A stretch of DNA of 64,000 nucleotides from Xylogone sp. PMI_703 (GCA_021399445.1 JAJTUQ010000001.1:248001-312000); one strand, 5' to 3'; shown: positions 11,527 through 23,731, numbered from the stretch's first letter. Numbers and translations are program-made. The notes: a model not told the origin generated them from the sequence alone.

Positions 11527-12588
11527 ATGTCAAATAGACTCTCCGCGCCGCTCAAGGCTCTCATCGGCAGTGCGCATGCACGGCCAGACACTACCCCAGC
11601 CCCATCAAACATTAAGTCGGTGTTTGAGAACATTGTCCGCGAGGCTAATTCAAAGGGAATTGCGCTTCCAGTATGGCTGAGCATCACGGTGCGTAGTTTT
11701 ATTCAGAACATCTGGGTGCTTTATTTGAAATCACTGACGCTCTGTACAGACCGCGGCATCAATGACAATGAATTCTCCAGGGTCACTACTCGAACTCCAT
11801 GACTTGGTTACCAAGTTATATCCAGAACAAGCTTTATACGCAGCAGAACTTATAAGAGAAGTTGGACTAAAATGTATTGGCTTTAACGGTGTGGGTCTCA
11901 ACTACTTGTACCTTGAGTTTGGTACGATAGCCATGATAATCCAATTAACAAAACTCATTGTTCCTGCTTATAGGTCCCTAGGACGATCAATTGCTTGAAT
12001 ACTTTCTTCGCAGGCCTACCAGACGAGATAAAGAACGCTCTATCAACCACAGCAACTAGGTCAGTAGACCTAGCTTCCCTCCCATCTGTAAATAGCTTAG
12101 ACTCACCGCTTTACAGAGCTCTAACACCTGAGAATATATCTGCAACTCTGGAAAGAGGTCGCTCCCTTTGGAAATCCATCTACAACCCGCTAGATGAGAA
12201 GCTTGCCGATAAGCTCTCTCAGTCACACCCAGACCTATCAGTGTATATTATCGAAGGTGCATACGGCTGCTTATTCTCTGACAACCCGGAATTGCCCAAG
12301 CCAGCTCGGGTGGGACGTGTTCTGACATCCATCGTCGCGGTGTCCTGTTTACGGGCTCAGACTGGTGCTGGACCTCAGGTCATCAGCCATGTGTTTGGAC
12401 TTCGAAAGGCGTTCCAGGATGGGACCTATAAAACTGAGGAGGCGGAACACATCAGGGGCGTTCGATGGCTTGCTACTGATGAGGGGAGTATATGGTTGCT
12501 TCAGATAATTGATTACATTGTTGAGGCGATTGGATTGGGGGGTGGGAGTACATTTGCACCGGGATTTCCTAGGAAGTCGAAGCTGTAA
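11527..12588 (+). CDS. AhpD-like / carboxymuconolactone decarboxylase-fold protein
   Basis: Three exons, 11527-11688, 11750-11890 and 11974-12588, encode about 305 aa. Donors are GTGCGT and GTGGGT; acceptors are CAG and TAG. The second donor was chosen because the alternatives two bases upstream lead straight to stop codons, while this join gives the smooth segment CIGFNGVPRTINCLN. The frame is also open from a TTG at 11506, but 11527 is the first ATG. The overall look (LYRALTPENISATLERGRSLWKSIYNP, SHPDLSVYIIEGAYGCLF) resembles a conserved fungal family that I associate with the AhpD-like fold. I do not see a clear CxxC peroxidase motif, so a redox activity is unproven. It sits between two carboxylesterase genes. 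Confidence 0.72.
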
Positions 12589-12805
12589 TGGATGCATTTC
12601 TTAACAAGCCATACTTGAGAAAATCACTGTATCATTAAGACCGGAGTTGGAACTGATATATAGTGCTAAATTTTGGCTGACTAGAAGTGTAGAATTTCCA
12701 ATTTTAAAACCAATATTCAAATATATCTTTTAAAAAGAGTGCATTATTTGAGTAACTTAACTTTAAACCTAGAATAAGATCCCTCCAACTACTAATTATT
12801 ATTGT

Positions 12806-14629
12806 TTAATTATCCAAACTCAACCTTCCCATCGCAAGGCCCGCAAAGACAGACGTAAGCTCTCGCGGAGAACTTCTATTCTGTAACTCAAAATGCGATA
12901 CTCTACGCCTGTGTCTGTATTCTTCATCACTGATTTCCTGACAAAGACCAACAGGCCCGAATGCCATCCTCTTGGCTGCATTCCACGGCTGCTCACCATT
13001 GACGAATGAGATCCACCGCTTCCTCATCTCAGCACCCACAGCATCCGCTGCCGGGTTGATGTCCGAGAAATCGTAACCGCCAAAAATGAGAGCAACGTCG
13101 ATCCCGTGGTGTGCTCTACTGGATGCTTGCCAAGGGTTTGGTTGATCAAAGACGTACTGGTAAACCTTGCGGCCTGTCTTTCTCCATGTTTCTGCTATAT
13201 TGTTGGAGGGGATGGCGAAGCAATAATCATTGATGAAGTCCAATGCCCCCAGCTTGCAAGACGTAGATCTTTGAAATACGATTCCATATGCTTCTTTCAT
13301 TTCAGCTCCGTTTTCGAGCTTGTCAAAGGTCTTGCAAATTTGTTCTGGACTTAGCGACTCGATCCCGTTTCGCCAGATTACAGACTGTTCCAGTTTGTGT
13401 TAGCTAATCTTCTGTTTTCCTTATTAACAGTTGGTCATATTTGACTCACATCGTATTCGCAGTCTCCAATCATAAGTTCCTCCACTTGCTCTGTTTTAGA
13501 GCCCCAGTCCTCTAGACCATCAGCTGCCTGTAACCAAAAAGCAGTGATCTTGCTCTCCTCCACGTGCTGCAGCACTAGCTCAACAGGAGCATCTTTGAGC
13601 CCACATCCACTAGCTTTCTGGATTCCCTTGTCCAGTCCTTCAACCAATGCCTGCCCTCTTTTCAGCGGCAGAGGCGGGGAGAGGAACAAGGAACCAGACT
13701 GGGCAATGATTCTTTTAACACCAGTGCCCACAATAGCATGTGCATGAACATATACTCCACCGGCACTCTCACCTGCTAATGTTATATTGTCCTTTACTAT
13801 GGTGTCAGATAAAATTTCTGTCAAATCCATGGAGGTTGACGTTTACCTTATCTCCACCAAATCCACCAATGTGCTTTCGGACCCATTCCACGGCAAGCAT
13901 TTGATCTTTCAGGGCCAAGTTGGTCTCGACCCCATTGCCAAATCCAAAGATATTCAGCCGATAATTGAATGTCACCAGAATGATGGGCTTATTATGTTTC
14001 ACTGAGTCCGCTACGATTGGACGTGGATCACTTAATTTTCCATTGAGAGTTCCAAAGGTCATAATTTGAGACCCTCCTGTATGGTGTGAGTCAATGCTGC
14101 CTTAAACTTTGAAATACATGATATAAAGAGATGCTAAACTCTGAACGCACCATAAATCCAGATCAAAACTGGTAATTTCTTTTGTGCATCGATAGAAGCA
14201 GGAACTGTCACAGTAAGGTTTAAGCACTCAAATTCATCCTGAGACGGTAGAGGTTCGCAATCCAAACGCTCTGGAATCCGTAGTAAGCCTGCTGGAGAGA
14301 CGTAGTTCTGCGGACATGTTGGTCTACAGTGGAGAATACCACGGTTAGAATGAGGAAGTTCACCAGATATGTCAGCTCAATACTTACCCAAACTTGGTAC
14401 AGTCTACCCTCTGTTTGCCCTGGTTTGCTTGCTTTAAATCCCACAGCTGGGCGGGCTGAAACCGACCTGGAACTCGGCCATATTTAATTCCCCTATATTG
14501 GTGTATAGGAATTCCCTGAACGGTAGAAGCTACCCCTTCGAGAAGGACATCTATAGTAACATGATGCTTCAATGCAGGAAGGTGGGGATCTATATGCCCT
14601 GAAATAGCCTGGAGACGACGTAAAGACAT
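12806..14629 (-). CDS. Second type-B carboxylesterase, five exons
   Basis: Exons at 14629-14388, 14323-14151, 14076-13847, 13791-13450 and 13384-12806 encode about 521 aa. All joins keep frame; the acceptor of exon 4 is AAG rather than the usual CAG/TAG, and it restores the conserved segment FGGDKDNITLAGESAGG. Features of the family are YRGIKYGRVPGRF near residue 45, the CPQ motif, the oxyanion segment IWIYGGG, the nucleophile Ser about 224 (GESAGG), and the catalytic-His segment RAHHGIDV. There is no obvious signal peptide. It is divergent from the esterase at 7964-9717 (different exon structure), so the two are not a recent duplication. Substrate unknown. Confidence 0.88.
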
Positions 14630-15314
14630 TTTGTGGATTGCTTAAGTATTTGTGGACGCTTCCATTCAGATCGTACATCTATACACAGAACTCTGTCAAG
14701 TGTTTAACTTATAATGATCGTTACCACCTGAGGTTCAACGCACAATGCCTTCCTCGGTAGAGAGCTGAAAGTTGAGCCGAGCAATCCACATCAACACAGA
14801 ACCACTAAAACTCTTTGCTCTGATATTATCGTCAAGACTTTGTTATCCGAAGTTTCAAGCCGTACCGTATATGTTCCCCGTCGTAATTCCTTCTGTGAGC
14901 TGTTTGCCTTTACCCCGGATTTACTTTCATTTCCAGTCATCAAATTTAGCTGGATGCGGCTAGCTTTCCGCGTGCATGACTCGTGTAATATAAGCAGCTA
15001 ATCATCCCTCAGCAGTCTGGACTAACACAGTAGTAAGATGGAACGATAATTAGGGAGCAAGTAGAGCGTAAATATTGTAATTATAATAATAGCTAGAGCC
15101 GTACCAGTATCCCCTTTATTTAGCCTTCTTCCCCAGGAAAGCGTTAGCAGCACCTCTTCCGCTTCCGCTTCAGGCTCTTGAACGAGGACGTAATTATAGA
15201 GATTGCTGGATTTAATAAAGACACTCTTAAGTAAGAAGTAGTCTTATATCCATCATGCCACTCAATCTGGAGATTTTGGAATCCACAAATATTCCTATTA
15301 CCTATTCCTGTACA
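14630..15314. other. Intergenic region, no supported gene
   Basis: This is an AT-rich spacer between the esterase start and the 3' end of the HET pseudogene. Short frames have no recognisable similarity. A GA-rich patch near 15150-15185 (imperfect GGAAGC repeat on the minus strand) is the only distinctive texture. Confidence 0.35.
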
Positions 15315-17606
15315 TTACAGCAATTCGAATTCTTGAATGTTACACTTGTCAAAACAAGTATCTTGATTGGCCTGGTGCGACTTGAATTCCTCAACAAGCG
15401 TTGTATCTTCCACATAGTCGTATGTATGCTTATCCGTGAAATCAAACATGCCTACACGCATATACCTCGGCCGTGATGACTTAAATGTGTCTGGTAGTTT
15501 GATTAGGATTAGTCCTAATAGTCCACTGTCATTATTCAATCCAGTAGCTGATCTAGCAGTGTTGCACACTTCTAGCAGAGAGAGACCTATTGGCAGCGAG
15601 GCATCTCCTGTGAGGGGTAGAGAATGTCTACCTAAAAAGTCAATATGTGTTGACATAGGAACTGGTGCTCTTATTTTCGCCATATCGCTCTGTGTGATGT
15701 TGAGGTTAACGGTGTCCGGCCGGTAAAAGGAGTCTGCAGTACGGCGGGAGAACAAAGTCGAGCCTCCTTCCTCTGCCATCAACTCTAGGGTATCGCCAGT
15801 CCACTGTGTGCGAAGTATTTTGCCTCTACCACAAATTATCCCGTATTTCAAGGCCCCAAATGGTGCCGCATCGTGGCAGGGAACAATATTGACGTGTTGG
15901 ATGTCAAGCGACACATGCACTCCGTCCGTATCATGCACAGCATACCTTACTTGGCCGTTGATGGAAGTCCATGACCATGACGGCCCTTGGTATGCTGTTG
16001 GGGTTATCTGCGCTGTACGATAGTCTGCCCACCAGAGGAGATCTAGAGGGAGATTGACTTCCCAGTGGCCAGCGAGGTAACGACTCTGGATAATGGGGGC
16101 AGCACGGTCGGCGAGACCAGAGATAGCCAGGCAGCGATCGGCAGCAACGCCCAGGTTTCGCGACGTGTATTCGACTACCAAATCTCTCCACAAATCATCA
16201 GCCTGTTCCGGTTCCTGATTGAAGATTTCTACTTCGACCACACTCCCATCCCGTGTAATTACTTCGTCTCCAGCATCTCCGAACCCCCTGCGATCTCGGA
16301 ACAAGATATTATTGAGCTGCTGTGTGTCGTAGGACTGATCAAGCTTCCAGCCATCTACAGTATGAGGCCTTAAAGGTGAACCTTGGCAGATCATGGAGCA
16401 CTGGAAGTTGCTGTATCGCAGCAGTCGTCGAGAGAGATATGACTCCTGAAGTGTCCATGCACGAGTGTAAATTGGTTCAGATTCTTCGAACATACCCACC
16501 TCTGATAAATATACTGAGCCGACACGGCCATCTGGGCATCGAAAAGGCAGTTTGAATAGCGTGTTAGCTAAATACTCAAGACCTTCAGCGGGTGCAAGTG
16601 ATGTTCTCGGTTGAAATTCTTGGAGGAAGCCGTCGGAGGCAGTCCCTGCCTTTGCCGCTACAATTGTCGCTGTTGCATTATTGTATATATTTGGCATCTG
16701 CGCAATCTCTCGCATTTTGTCATTACCATCATCTTGTATGATGCCAAGAGAGTCAGCCCACAGATACCCTAGACCAATCTGTGTAGCCACTATCATAGCA
16801 TCTTGAATCGTCCGCGGCAAGTACCTCCATACAACTTCAGCATTGCTCTCCAGCTTCGCGGTCGTCGTCTTGTGAAGTTGATCACCACCTCAGCAATAAC
16901 TGAGAGCTGCATAACGAGGAACAATAGTGGGGTGACAAATACGGATTCTATACGAATCCTGAGAGGTAGAGTGTATTTGTAGAAGTTGAGTAGGCATAAA
17001 ATCCCCATGCGAGTCCTCACATTTTGCATAAACTCCTTCTTTCCGAAGGCAGGCACCGAGATACTAGCGCATCTGATCGAAAGTCTCCTTAGTGCCAGGA
17101 TTTGTCGATATCGGACGTGATTGAATAATCGTGGCCGCAGAGTTGCCTAGCTACGATTAATACTGGGGATACGGCGAACAATAGCTTGATATGAAGAGCA
17201 ACTATATACTGGCAGGTGTAAAGACGTTAAAGTTTCTTACTGTAAACATCTCTACCCTCTCCTTTGGTTTTGTATCTCATAGACAGAAACCATCGATAGT
17301 CTGGATATCCTAGCTTGGGGATAAATTGTCATGTGCACAATCAACAAGGGCAAATAGAAGGAGCTCATGCTCACGACCCTCCCACCTAGTACGGATAGAT
17401 GGGTCCCATTGTAGCCACTTCTTGTAAAACGGCTCCAGAAGTATACGGCCTCCATCTCGTGCCTGTAGGAGATGGCTCAGGTAAAAATTAAACAAAAGCC
17501 CGTTGACGATCATACCATTCTCAGAAAAATAGTCGATACGATTGTCGGATACATTTATAACCAACTTCCGGCAAAAGTCGCATGAGTGAGCATTGGAGAT
17601 ATCCAT
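15315..17606 (-). pseudogene. HET (heterokaryon incompatibility) domain gene, broken
   Basis: The gene begins at ATG 17606 with a Cys-containing start (SCDFCRKL) seen in this family. The long 3' part is open from 16889 to 15315 and carries the HET-domain block LPRTIQDAM, YLWADSLGIIQDD and YNNATATIVAAKAG. Just upstream, in the same frame, the hallmark YAALSYCWGG reads YAALSYC-stop-GG because of a TGA at 16890-16892. A further in-frame TAG lies at 17064-17066 inside an otherwise good block (FDQMR-stop-YLGACLRKEG). Two more stops (17310-17312 and 17277-17279) interrupt the first exon unless an unseen intron removes them. HET proteins trigger cell death after fusion of unlike hyphae. At least the 16890 stop replaces an invariant Trp, so full-length protein is not made. 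A shortened product from an internal start cannot be excluded. Confidence 0.85.
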
Positions 17607-19039
17607 ATGCTTGATCTATGGTAGATACTCCGTAGAATTGTTTTCAGTATAGCTTTAGAGGAGGCATTTGTTAACTTAATCGAACATCGTTGGGGAATTT
17701 AACAAAGAGATGTCGTCAGGCTGCAAAAGCAACTTTTGTTGCTAACTTCGGTGCCCAATAAAGAGACCATTCGGCCCAATTCACTGCAACTGCCAAAATC
17801 CGAAACAACAAAATATATAATAATAGGATAACGATAGCTGTAACTGTAACCAAGGGGTCAAAACAGGCCCTAGCCCTCTCTCTCCTTTTTTTTTTTTTGG
17901 ATCCATACTTTTTTCAGCTAATTAGCTATATAGAGGTGTCTATGTTACAGTTGTCCTTGCATATAATTTCTGAGCCTGTATATAACTCCGGCAGAGATCA
18001 AGCCTCTGTCCTGGAATGAAATCAAAAAGTAAAAAGAAATAATAAAAAAACGTTTAGATCAAGAATAACAAATCAAAATCAAAGAAATCCTATGTCCTAA
18101 GTTAGCCTTTTCTTAATAATTTCCTTAAATTTAACAAGTAAAATGATAACATACAAGTTCCTTAATCGATCAATAAGTGTTATTGTTATATTATAACTTT
18201 TTGACTATAGTATATTACTGTTTATATCTTCTTTGGCTTTTCCTTTGTGGTATGATCATATTTTAAAGTTATTCTCGAATTATTTGTATAACTCTGATTT
18301 GTAATATCAGAATTAGTTTAATAAACTGGTCAATAGTATAAAATTAATGGCTTTCTTGACTTTTTCTAGTTTTAATAATATAATTTTAGTGTTTCTGATA
18401 AAGGATATATCAAAGAATTGTCTTTTTTGTTTTCTGTAATAAAAGTATTCTTTAATAATATATATATTAAAATTTATTTGAGTTATACCTTTACACCTCT
18501 TCTCCTCAGTGCTGTCACAGTTATTATTACTCGTTGAAGGATATCTTGGCCTGACTAAAGTCTAGGGCGTTGGCTTGACTTAATCGCAACTTGGTTGTCT
18601 GTGTAGATAACCACCCTCTTGTATCTGGGTCTTGCTTTTAGAGCCATGTCTAAAGCTTGGGCAGTGCCCATGACTTCAACAACATGCACGTTGCTATAAA
18701 ACGCATATAGTGAAACATCCCGATTACAGGCCAAATGATTTTCCACCGTCAACAGTATATTCCCAAGCCCTCAATTAACTGTCTCCATTTTACCACCGTC
18801 CTGCCCAAATCTCCGTGGAGAAAAGTGTATATTTAAAGGGGGCTTCTCCCATAATATGTAGCTATCACTTCTTTCATCCTAGCCCTCGTTGTCCTCTGCT
18901 AAACGTATATCGTATCTACATAGAAGTCTAGCTAAGATCAAACGCATCTCGGCATATACGAGACTAGTAGTACAATAACTTAGTCATCCAAATATATTGA
19001 CAGATAGAAGACTGGTCGAGAAGAAAGAAGATGGGACTG
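17607..19039. other. AT-rich decayed region
   Basis: This stretch is markedly AT-rich, with poly-T (about 17888-17899) and long A/T runs from 18000 to 18480. The only recognisable coding trace is the RNase H scrap at 18555-18752. The base composition and the nature of neighbouring relics suggest RIP-like degradation of transposon sequence. Confidence 0.55.
18555..18752 (-). mobile_element. RNase H fragment of a LINE-type retrotransposon
   Basis: The minus-strand frame of about 65 codons contains VVEVMGTAQALDMALK followed by RVVIYTDNQVAIKS and QRP. This matches the RNase H region found at the end of fungal Tad-like non-LTR retrotransposon polyproteins, in which a metal-binding Asp lies in the TDNQ segment. 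No reverse transcriptase, gag or poly-A tail remains nearby, so this is a dead fragment. Flanking sequence is AT-rich, consistent with a silenced and mutated element. Confidence 0.6.
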
Positions 19040-20511
19040 TAACTTACTTTCTTCTAATACAATTCCAAGAGCTATTAGAGAAAGGTTTAATTATCTCTAG
19101 CTTATCGTTTTTGAAGCATAGATCGTTAAACTAACGCTCAGGTATGAAGTCGTCCGGTTGCGTTATATACTCATTATTGTGATTCATATCCCATGGCCAC
19201 AGATCAATCTTCGTCTATAGAGTATGAGAATAGTCTATAATTACAAAGAGGAGAGAGGAATTATTTTATCTTTACCCCAGCAGAGACCGTATGGCCGAGA
19301 ATAGTATCACCATCTTCAGCAATGACCTATGGCTGATTACCAGGTATAGGTGGATATACTTGCAACGTCTTATCAAAAATCGTGAGTATGTATAATAACT
19401 TCTGCACATTAACCAAGTTTATCTCGTGTTCAGCAGTAAATGTGGAATGGATCTCGTTAACAACGATATCTAATGTCCGCGAAGTTATGCCTAAGAAATA
19501 TATGGCTGCAGATAGGGCTGTTGCTGTTGTCTCAGAGCTAGCGATGATGAGTATAAATGCATTTGATGATTGCTCTTCAAAGCTTAACATATCACCAGAA
19601 ATACTACTTTTCGGCTCAGTCATAGCATTGATGAAGTCTGGCCGAGCAGTAATAGTAGTTAAACGCTTACGCACCTTGGCCTGAGAGAGTTCTTGATGTT
19701 CAGCAAACTTAGAAACGGGCTCTTTGGATATGAATCTTTTTAAGAGTTAGCTAATGGCCGGCAAGTGCTCTGCATTAATTAAGTATGCCTGGTCTTTTAT
19801 ACTGTAGAAGATAACTGTACTCAAGGGTGATAAACTGACGATTCAAGGCAACTAAATGGCTCGCCGAATGCAAGATTCCCGATAATATCAAATGTGGTAT
19901 AATTATACCATTTGACTATGTCTAATGGTTCGTTGCCACTCGAAGATAATTTTTGGAGTGGTTCCATCAGTATATCCACATACTTGGTGATGAGAGGCTC
20001 CTGCTCAAGCATAACTTGTTTAGAGAAGCCATGGGAGAGAATACCCCGGTGTCACATATGATCCATACAGTCAGCACCAAGGATATTTTTCTGATGAGGG
20101 CGCACATGGCCGGGGTCCTTGTTATGTTCGGGCATGCTAGCTTTACGATGACCTCGGATTGATTTGGAAGCTTCTGGGTGGTTAGATGACAGCCTGTCTG
20201 GAGTCATACGTATCACAGGACCATAAACCTGATGGAGGCTAAGCATTTTCTTATGAGCCCTTCCGGTCAAGTAGGTAAGAGCGTAAGGAACATCAGTAGC
20301 CGCTTAGAGCTTTGGCTCAGGATATGATCGGAAAGGATGAAAATATAAGTTGTATAGAGGTATCCATAGTACGTACATAATTCCCTGGTGGATTCGTGAG
20401 TATAAAAGTATATGGGTACAACGCGAAACTTACAACGCCTAACGCTAGTACTGTGTATCCTAGCATAAGTTGGGCCACGGAAAGCCCCTTATCGTGATTG
20501 AGGACTTCCAT
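19040..20511 (-). pseudogene. Cytochrome P450 pseudogene
   Basis: Fragments in order on the minus strand read as one P450. There is an N-terminal membrane helix (ATG 20511, VAQLMLGYTVLALGVV); the segment QVYGPVIRMTPDRLS with GHRKASMPEHNKDP; MLEQEPLITKYVDILMEPL and YTTFDIIGNLAFGEPF; the I-helix with ASSETTATALSAAIYFLG (normally [A/G]GxET/S); then VYPPIPGN and a worn heme region PFSNSSWNC in which the usual Gly and Arg are lost. In-frame stops lie at 20052-20054 (TGA within DHM-stop-HRGILSHGF, where Arg is expected) and 19327-19329 (TAG). The parent resembles fungal secondary-metabolism P450s of the isotrichodermin-hydroxylase type. Stops and the damaged Cys-ligand loop make it non-functional. 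Confidence 0.8.
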
Positions 20512-22825
20512 ATTGAGCAAAGACAATAGTCAAGTATCTACAAATTCAAAGAGGTTGATACAAAATGTAGATTGGCAAAAAGCTAGAACTCGAGGGTCTA
20601 GTCTTATTTATATACAACACCGCCGTCCGGTCATAGTAAAATAAGACACAGGGGAGACGCAGAAATAGAAACTATGACCATTCTCTTGAACAAAAGAAGG
20701 TAGTGTGCTGCTGCCGGGAGCTTCACCTCTTTTCAATTTGGGAAGCTTATAAACTCATTATGCAGTGTAATATCCCTTTTACTGATGAAAGTAGCTCACA
20801 GTATGCGGAATATCTACCCATAGTTGTGCGAGCCACTATTGCAGATATCTGACATGTCATTGGACTACCTAGCAATGGGGAATTTCGCAAGGCCCACGTG
20901 GATATTGCATAATCCAAGTGCGCCAAGGATATATCCTGAATTTTGAAGCCACATAACCGCGGGTTGTTTCCACCAACGAAGTGGATAGCAAATCCGCATA
21001 AATGAAGAAGCGGGGAATATGTGGGCCAGCAAAGGAGTAGTGTTGATCTTGTATTGGTGTCAATTTTAGCTGGATCTAAATACGTAGAACACTTTAGTAT
21101 CTTACCAGCCTACCTCCTGACAAGCAAATACATGGCCGTTATACTAGCATACACAACTATCTGTAACGTCGGATTTGCAGGGATATATTGTAGGAGAATG
21201 TTGAATCATAACTAATATATGTCCCGGTAGTACGTTAGGATTGCTGAGGTATAATATACTTCCTACGTAGCTACAACCGGATTACATACAATATATGTGT
21301 TGTGAAATAAGACCATAATTACATAACGGATCCATAATGTGTGAATCATTATCTTTAGGATTGATAATAATTCATGAACATATTAGTGTGAAACAGAATT
21401 ATACATAGCGGGTAGATCAAGAATGATTTCTTATTAATTATCAATATAGCATTTGACTGTGTTGGCCTATGGATCGAGCACATTCGACTATCAAACATGT
21501 AATATTTAACTCTTACATATAGAAAAAGCAATTCTTTGCCTTGCCAAACGATGTTATCCCTTTTAGTATTTTGAATAAGTGGGAAGGTAGCAATATCAGA
21601 TTGAGATAGTATGATAGAGCAATAATCTGCCTAAAGTGATCAGGTCGGTAATAGGAAACAGTGAAGCACCAGACATAATAAACACTGTATCAGTATGCAT
21701 AAAGCTCATAAATTCAAGGCATTATGTGCTACAGCCCGAAGTGGTTTCTGTCTAGGGTAGGTTTCCGCTGTAGCTCTTTTTCTCTGCGACCTCGTGGAAG
21801 AGTAAGTAAACAAGGGCTGAGAGCCACATACGGAAATTGATTAACCTGTACAACAACGTCAGACCCTTAAATAACTCACTTTGAAACTGCATGGGGTGGT
21901 ACTCATGATGTCTCTTCGGATGTAAGAGCCGAAACTAAGCATTTACGGTATCATTCCCTCTTTTGCTATAAGAGGAAATGTTAAATGATACCGCCCGTAT
22001 CCCTTTAACGCCCAGAGGACAAATTGTTCATTTCTAGCGTAGTTTCCCAATAGTTACTGTTCTAGTAACTCCATGCAGAATATCTGGTTAGTTGATATGC
22101 TAGTATAAAACAAACACCTGAAAGACTCAACCAGTTGAGCGTTAAGGGAATAAGCTTCTTAGTAGACAAAACCTACAAGCCCTTGCAGAATCATTACAAT
22201 AGCGGACAACTCCGTAACTCGTAGCATCATGCTTTGCCCTAATTATGATACCCCGTAGCGATCCAGTGTAGGTAATATTGAAATGATATAGTTAGTTATA
22301 TCAGTTTGTATCACATTGTCAGAGCAATACGACGGAGTACAAGTAACCGGAACAAAAATGCCGCTTTAGGTTACGACAGAGACCTCGCTGTTCCGACGAA
22401 GGCCTCCCTGTTCCGACAGTTATGAGCCCGGTCCGTGAAATCATATCACTTCTTCGCTTAGTATCAACTCTACTACACACAGCAAAAAGTCTTCTTAATA
22501 TTCTTTCTTCTCATAACAATCTCAACAATTGGATCAGCAATCACATTATGGTTAAAGTGACTCAATGCATGCACTGAGATTAGCTAGGCCAACAAGATAT
22601 CGACATACACTCTTGCACACTGTCTGAGCTTTACCAAGCTCACTTACGAGACGTTATAGATCCAAATTGCCATAACACACTGGTACAATTACATTCATTT
22701 TAGTGTACTGGAATGGTAAATTTACATTGTTTATGCTGTCAGTTTTTCCGCAAGCCAGAACAGATTCAACAGCACTGAGGGCAGCATGTCCGTACTAAAG
22801 CTCTTTGATGATGAAACTCCTTCAA
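20512..22825. other. AT-rich spacer, no gene seen
   Basis: This 2.3 kb stretch has only short frames without family motifs. It is AT-rich and probably part of the same decayed block as 17.6-20.5 kb. A short inverted sequence GGGATAACATCG-like texture is visible near 21550, but nothing that I can name. Confidence 0.35.
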
Positions 22826-23731
22826 TTAGGGCGAGGATGCTCGATGAGATGTGCTATTAGGGTGTACAACCACAGTCTGCTGTTCTCCCAATGACTTTAC
22901 AGGCCGTATCTCAATCTCCCCATCTCTCGGGTTCCAGCAAATCACGCTCCTAGTTCTTATTCTATCTTTAAAACACAGACACCCATCGACATAAATTTCA
23001 CCCCCAAACATTTCATTCAAGTCTTCCAACAATACGTCCATCCCGACAACGTCATGAACCAGTATCTCCCTAATCCACCTCTGCTTCTTCTCGTCGGAAA
23101 ATCTAGGCCATCCTGTATTGATAACAAAATTTCTGTGGTACCGAACCTGTTGACTGCTCCACTGAGCAACACGATACCATCTCCCATCAACACATTCGCA
23201 GTGCTTTCTTAAATTGCTTAAATTAACAAAGTCACGAATTGTAGCCAGTCGATCTGTCTTTGCAAGCAACTTGATAGAGCGCAGAGTGCCCTGGCCTGCA
23301 GGTGTGATTAATGGGTGAAGTGACCGAGAGAACCAGGTCAATTCTTCCCAGTCCAGCAATTCCAATCGCACAACAACGGATCGTATTAGCCTAAACTGCT
23401 CCGATCCACAATATCTCTCAAGCTTGTAGTGCAGCGCAGTCTCCTCACGACCGGGGATCCAAAGCCCGTTATAGAACCAAATGAGGTCCTTGCATTCTCC
23501 TCGTATTTGCTTACAGGTAAGTAGCAGGGCAAGATGAACGGTGATGTGCTCTTCACTTGTTGCTGTGATGGCAGATGGATTGTAGGTTCTACGACCGCGG
23601 CGCGGATTTGGACGGCGAAAAACGCGAGGAAATAGCGGAATTGGGTCAGATACTGAGGCACAGCCTAGGACGTACACATATATTTTGTCACGAAGCTCCC
23701 GTGGAATATCGGTTAGGAAGTTTAACGTCAT
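22826..23731 (-). CDS. F-box/2EXR-like fungal hypothetical protein
   Basis: A single exon from ATG 23731 to TAA 22826 encodes about 301 aa. The frame is open slightly farther to a TTG at 23779, but 23731 is the first ATG. The protein begins with the F-box-like hydrophobic and Leu/Ile pattern FLTDIPRELRDKIYVYVLG, followed by HLALLLTCKQIRGECKDLIW, the usual arrangement of the fungal 2EXR/F-box-like hypothetical family. A Cys-rich patch (LRKHCECVDGRW) lies in the middle. Such proteins may be substrate adaptors for SCF ubiquitin ligases, but many are uncharacterised. Divergent copies are common in accessory regions. Confidence 0.75.
   Translation of the reverse strand: MTLNFLTDIPRELRDKIYVYVLGCASVSDPIPLFPRVFRRPNPRRGRRTYNPSAITATSEEHITVHLALLLTCKQIRGECKDLIWFYNGLWIPGREETALHYKLERYCGSEQFRLIRSVVVRLELLDWEELTWFSRSLHPLITPAGQGTLRSIKLLAKTDRLATIRDFVNLSNLRKHCECVDGRWYRVAQWSSQQVRYHRNFVINTGWPRFSDEKKQRWIREILVHDVVGMDVLLEDLNEMFGGEIYVDGCLCFKDRIRTRSVICWNPRDGEIEIRPVKSLGEQQTVVVHPNSTSHRASSP

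Noticed and set aside
16890..16892. TGA in the HET domain as selenocysteine or programmed readthrough
   Set aside because: Selenocysteine is not known in this group of fungi, the position is a structural Trp, and another stop lies in the same frame.
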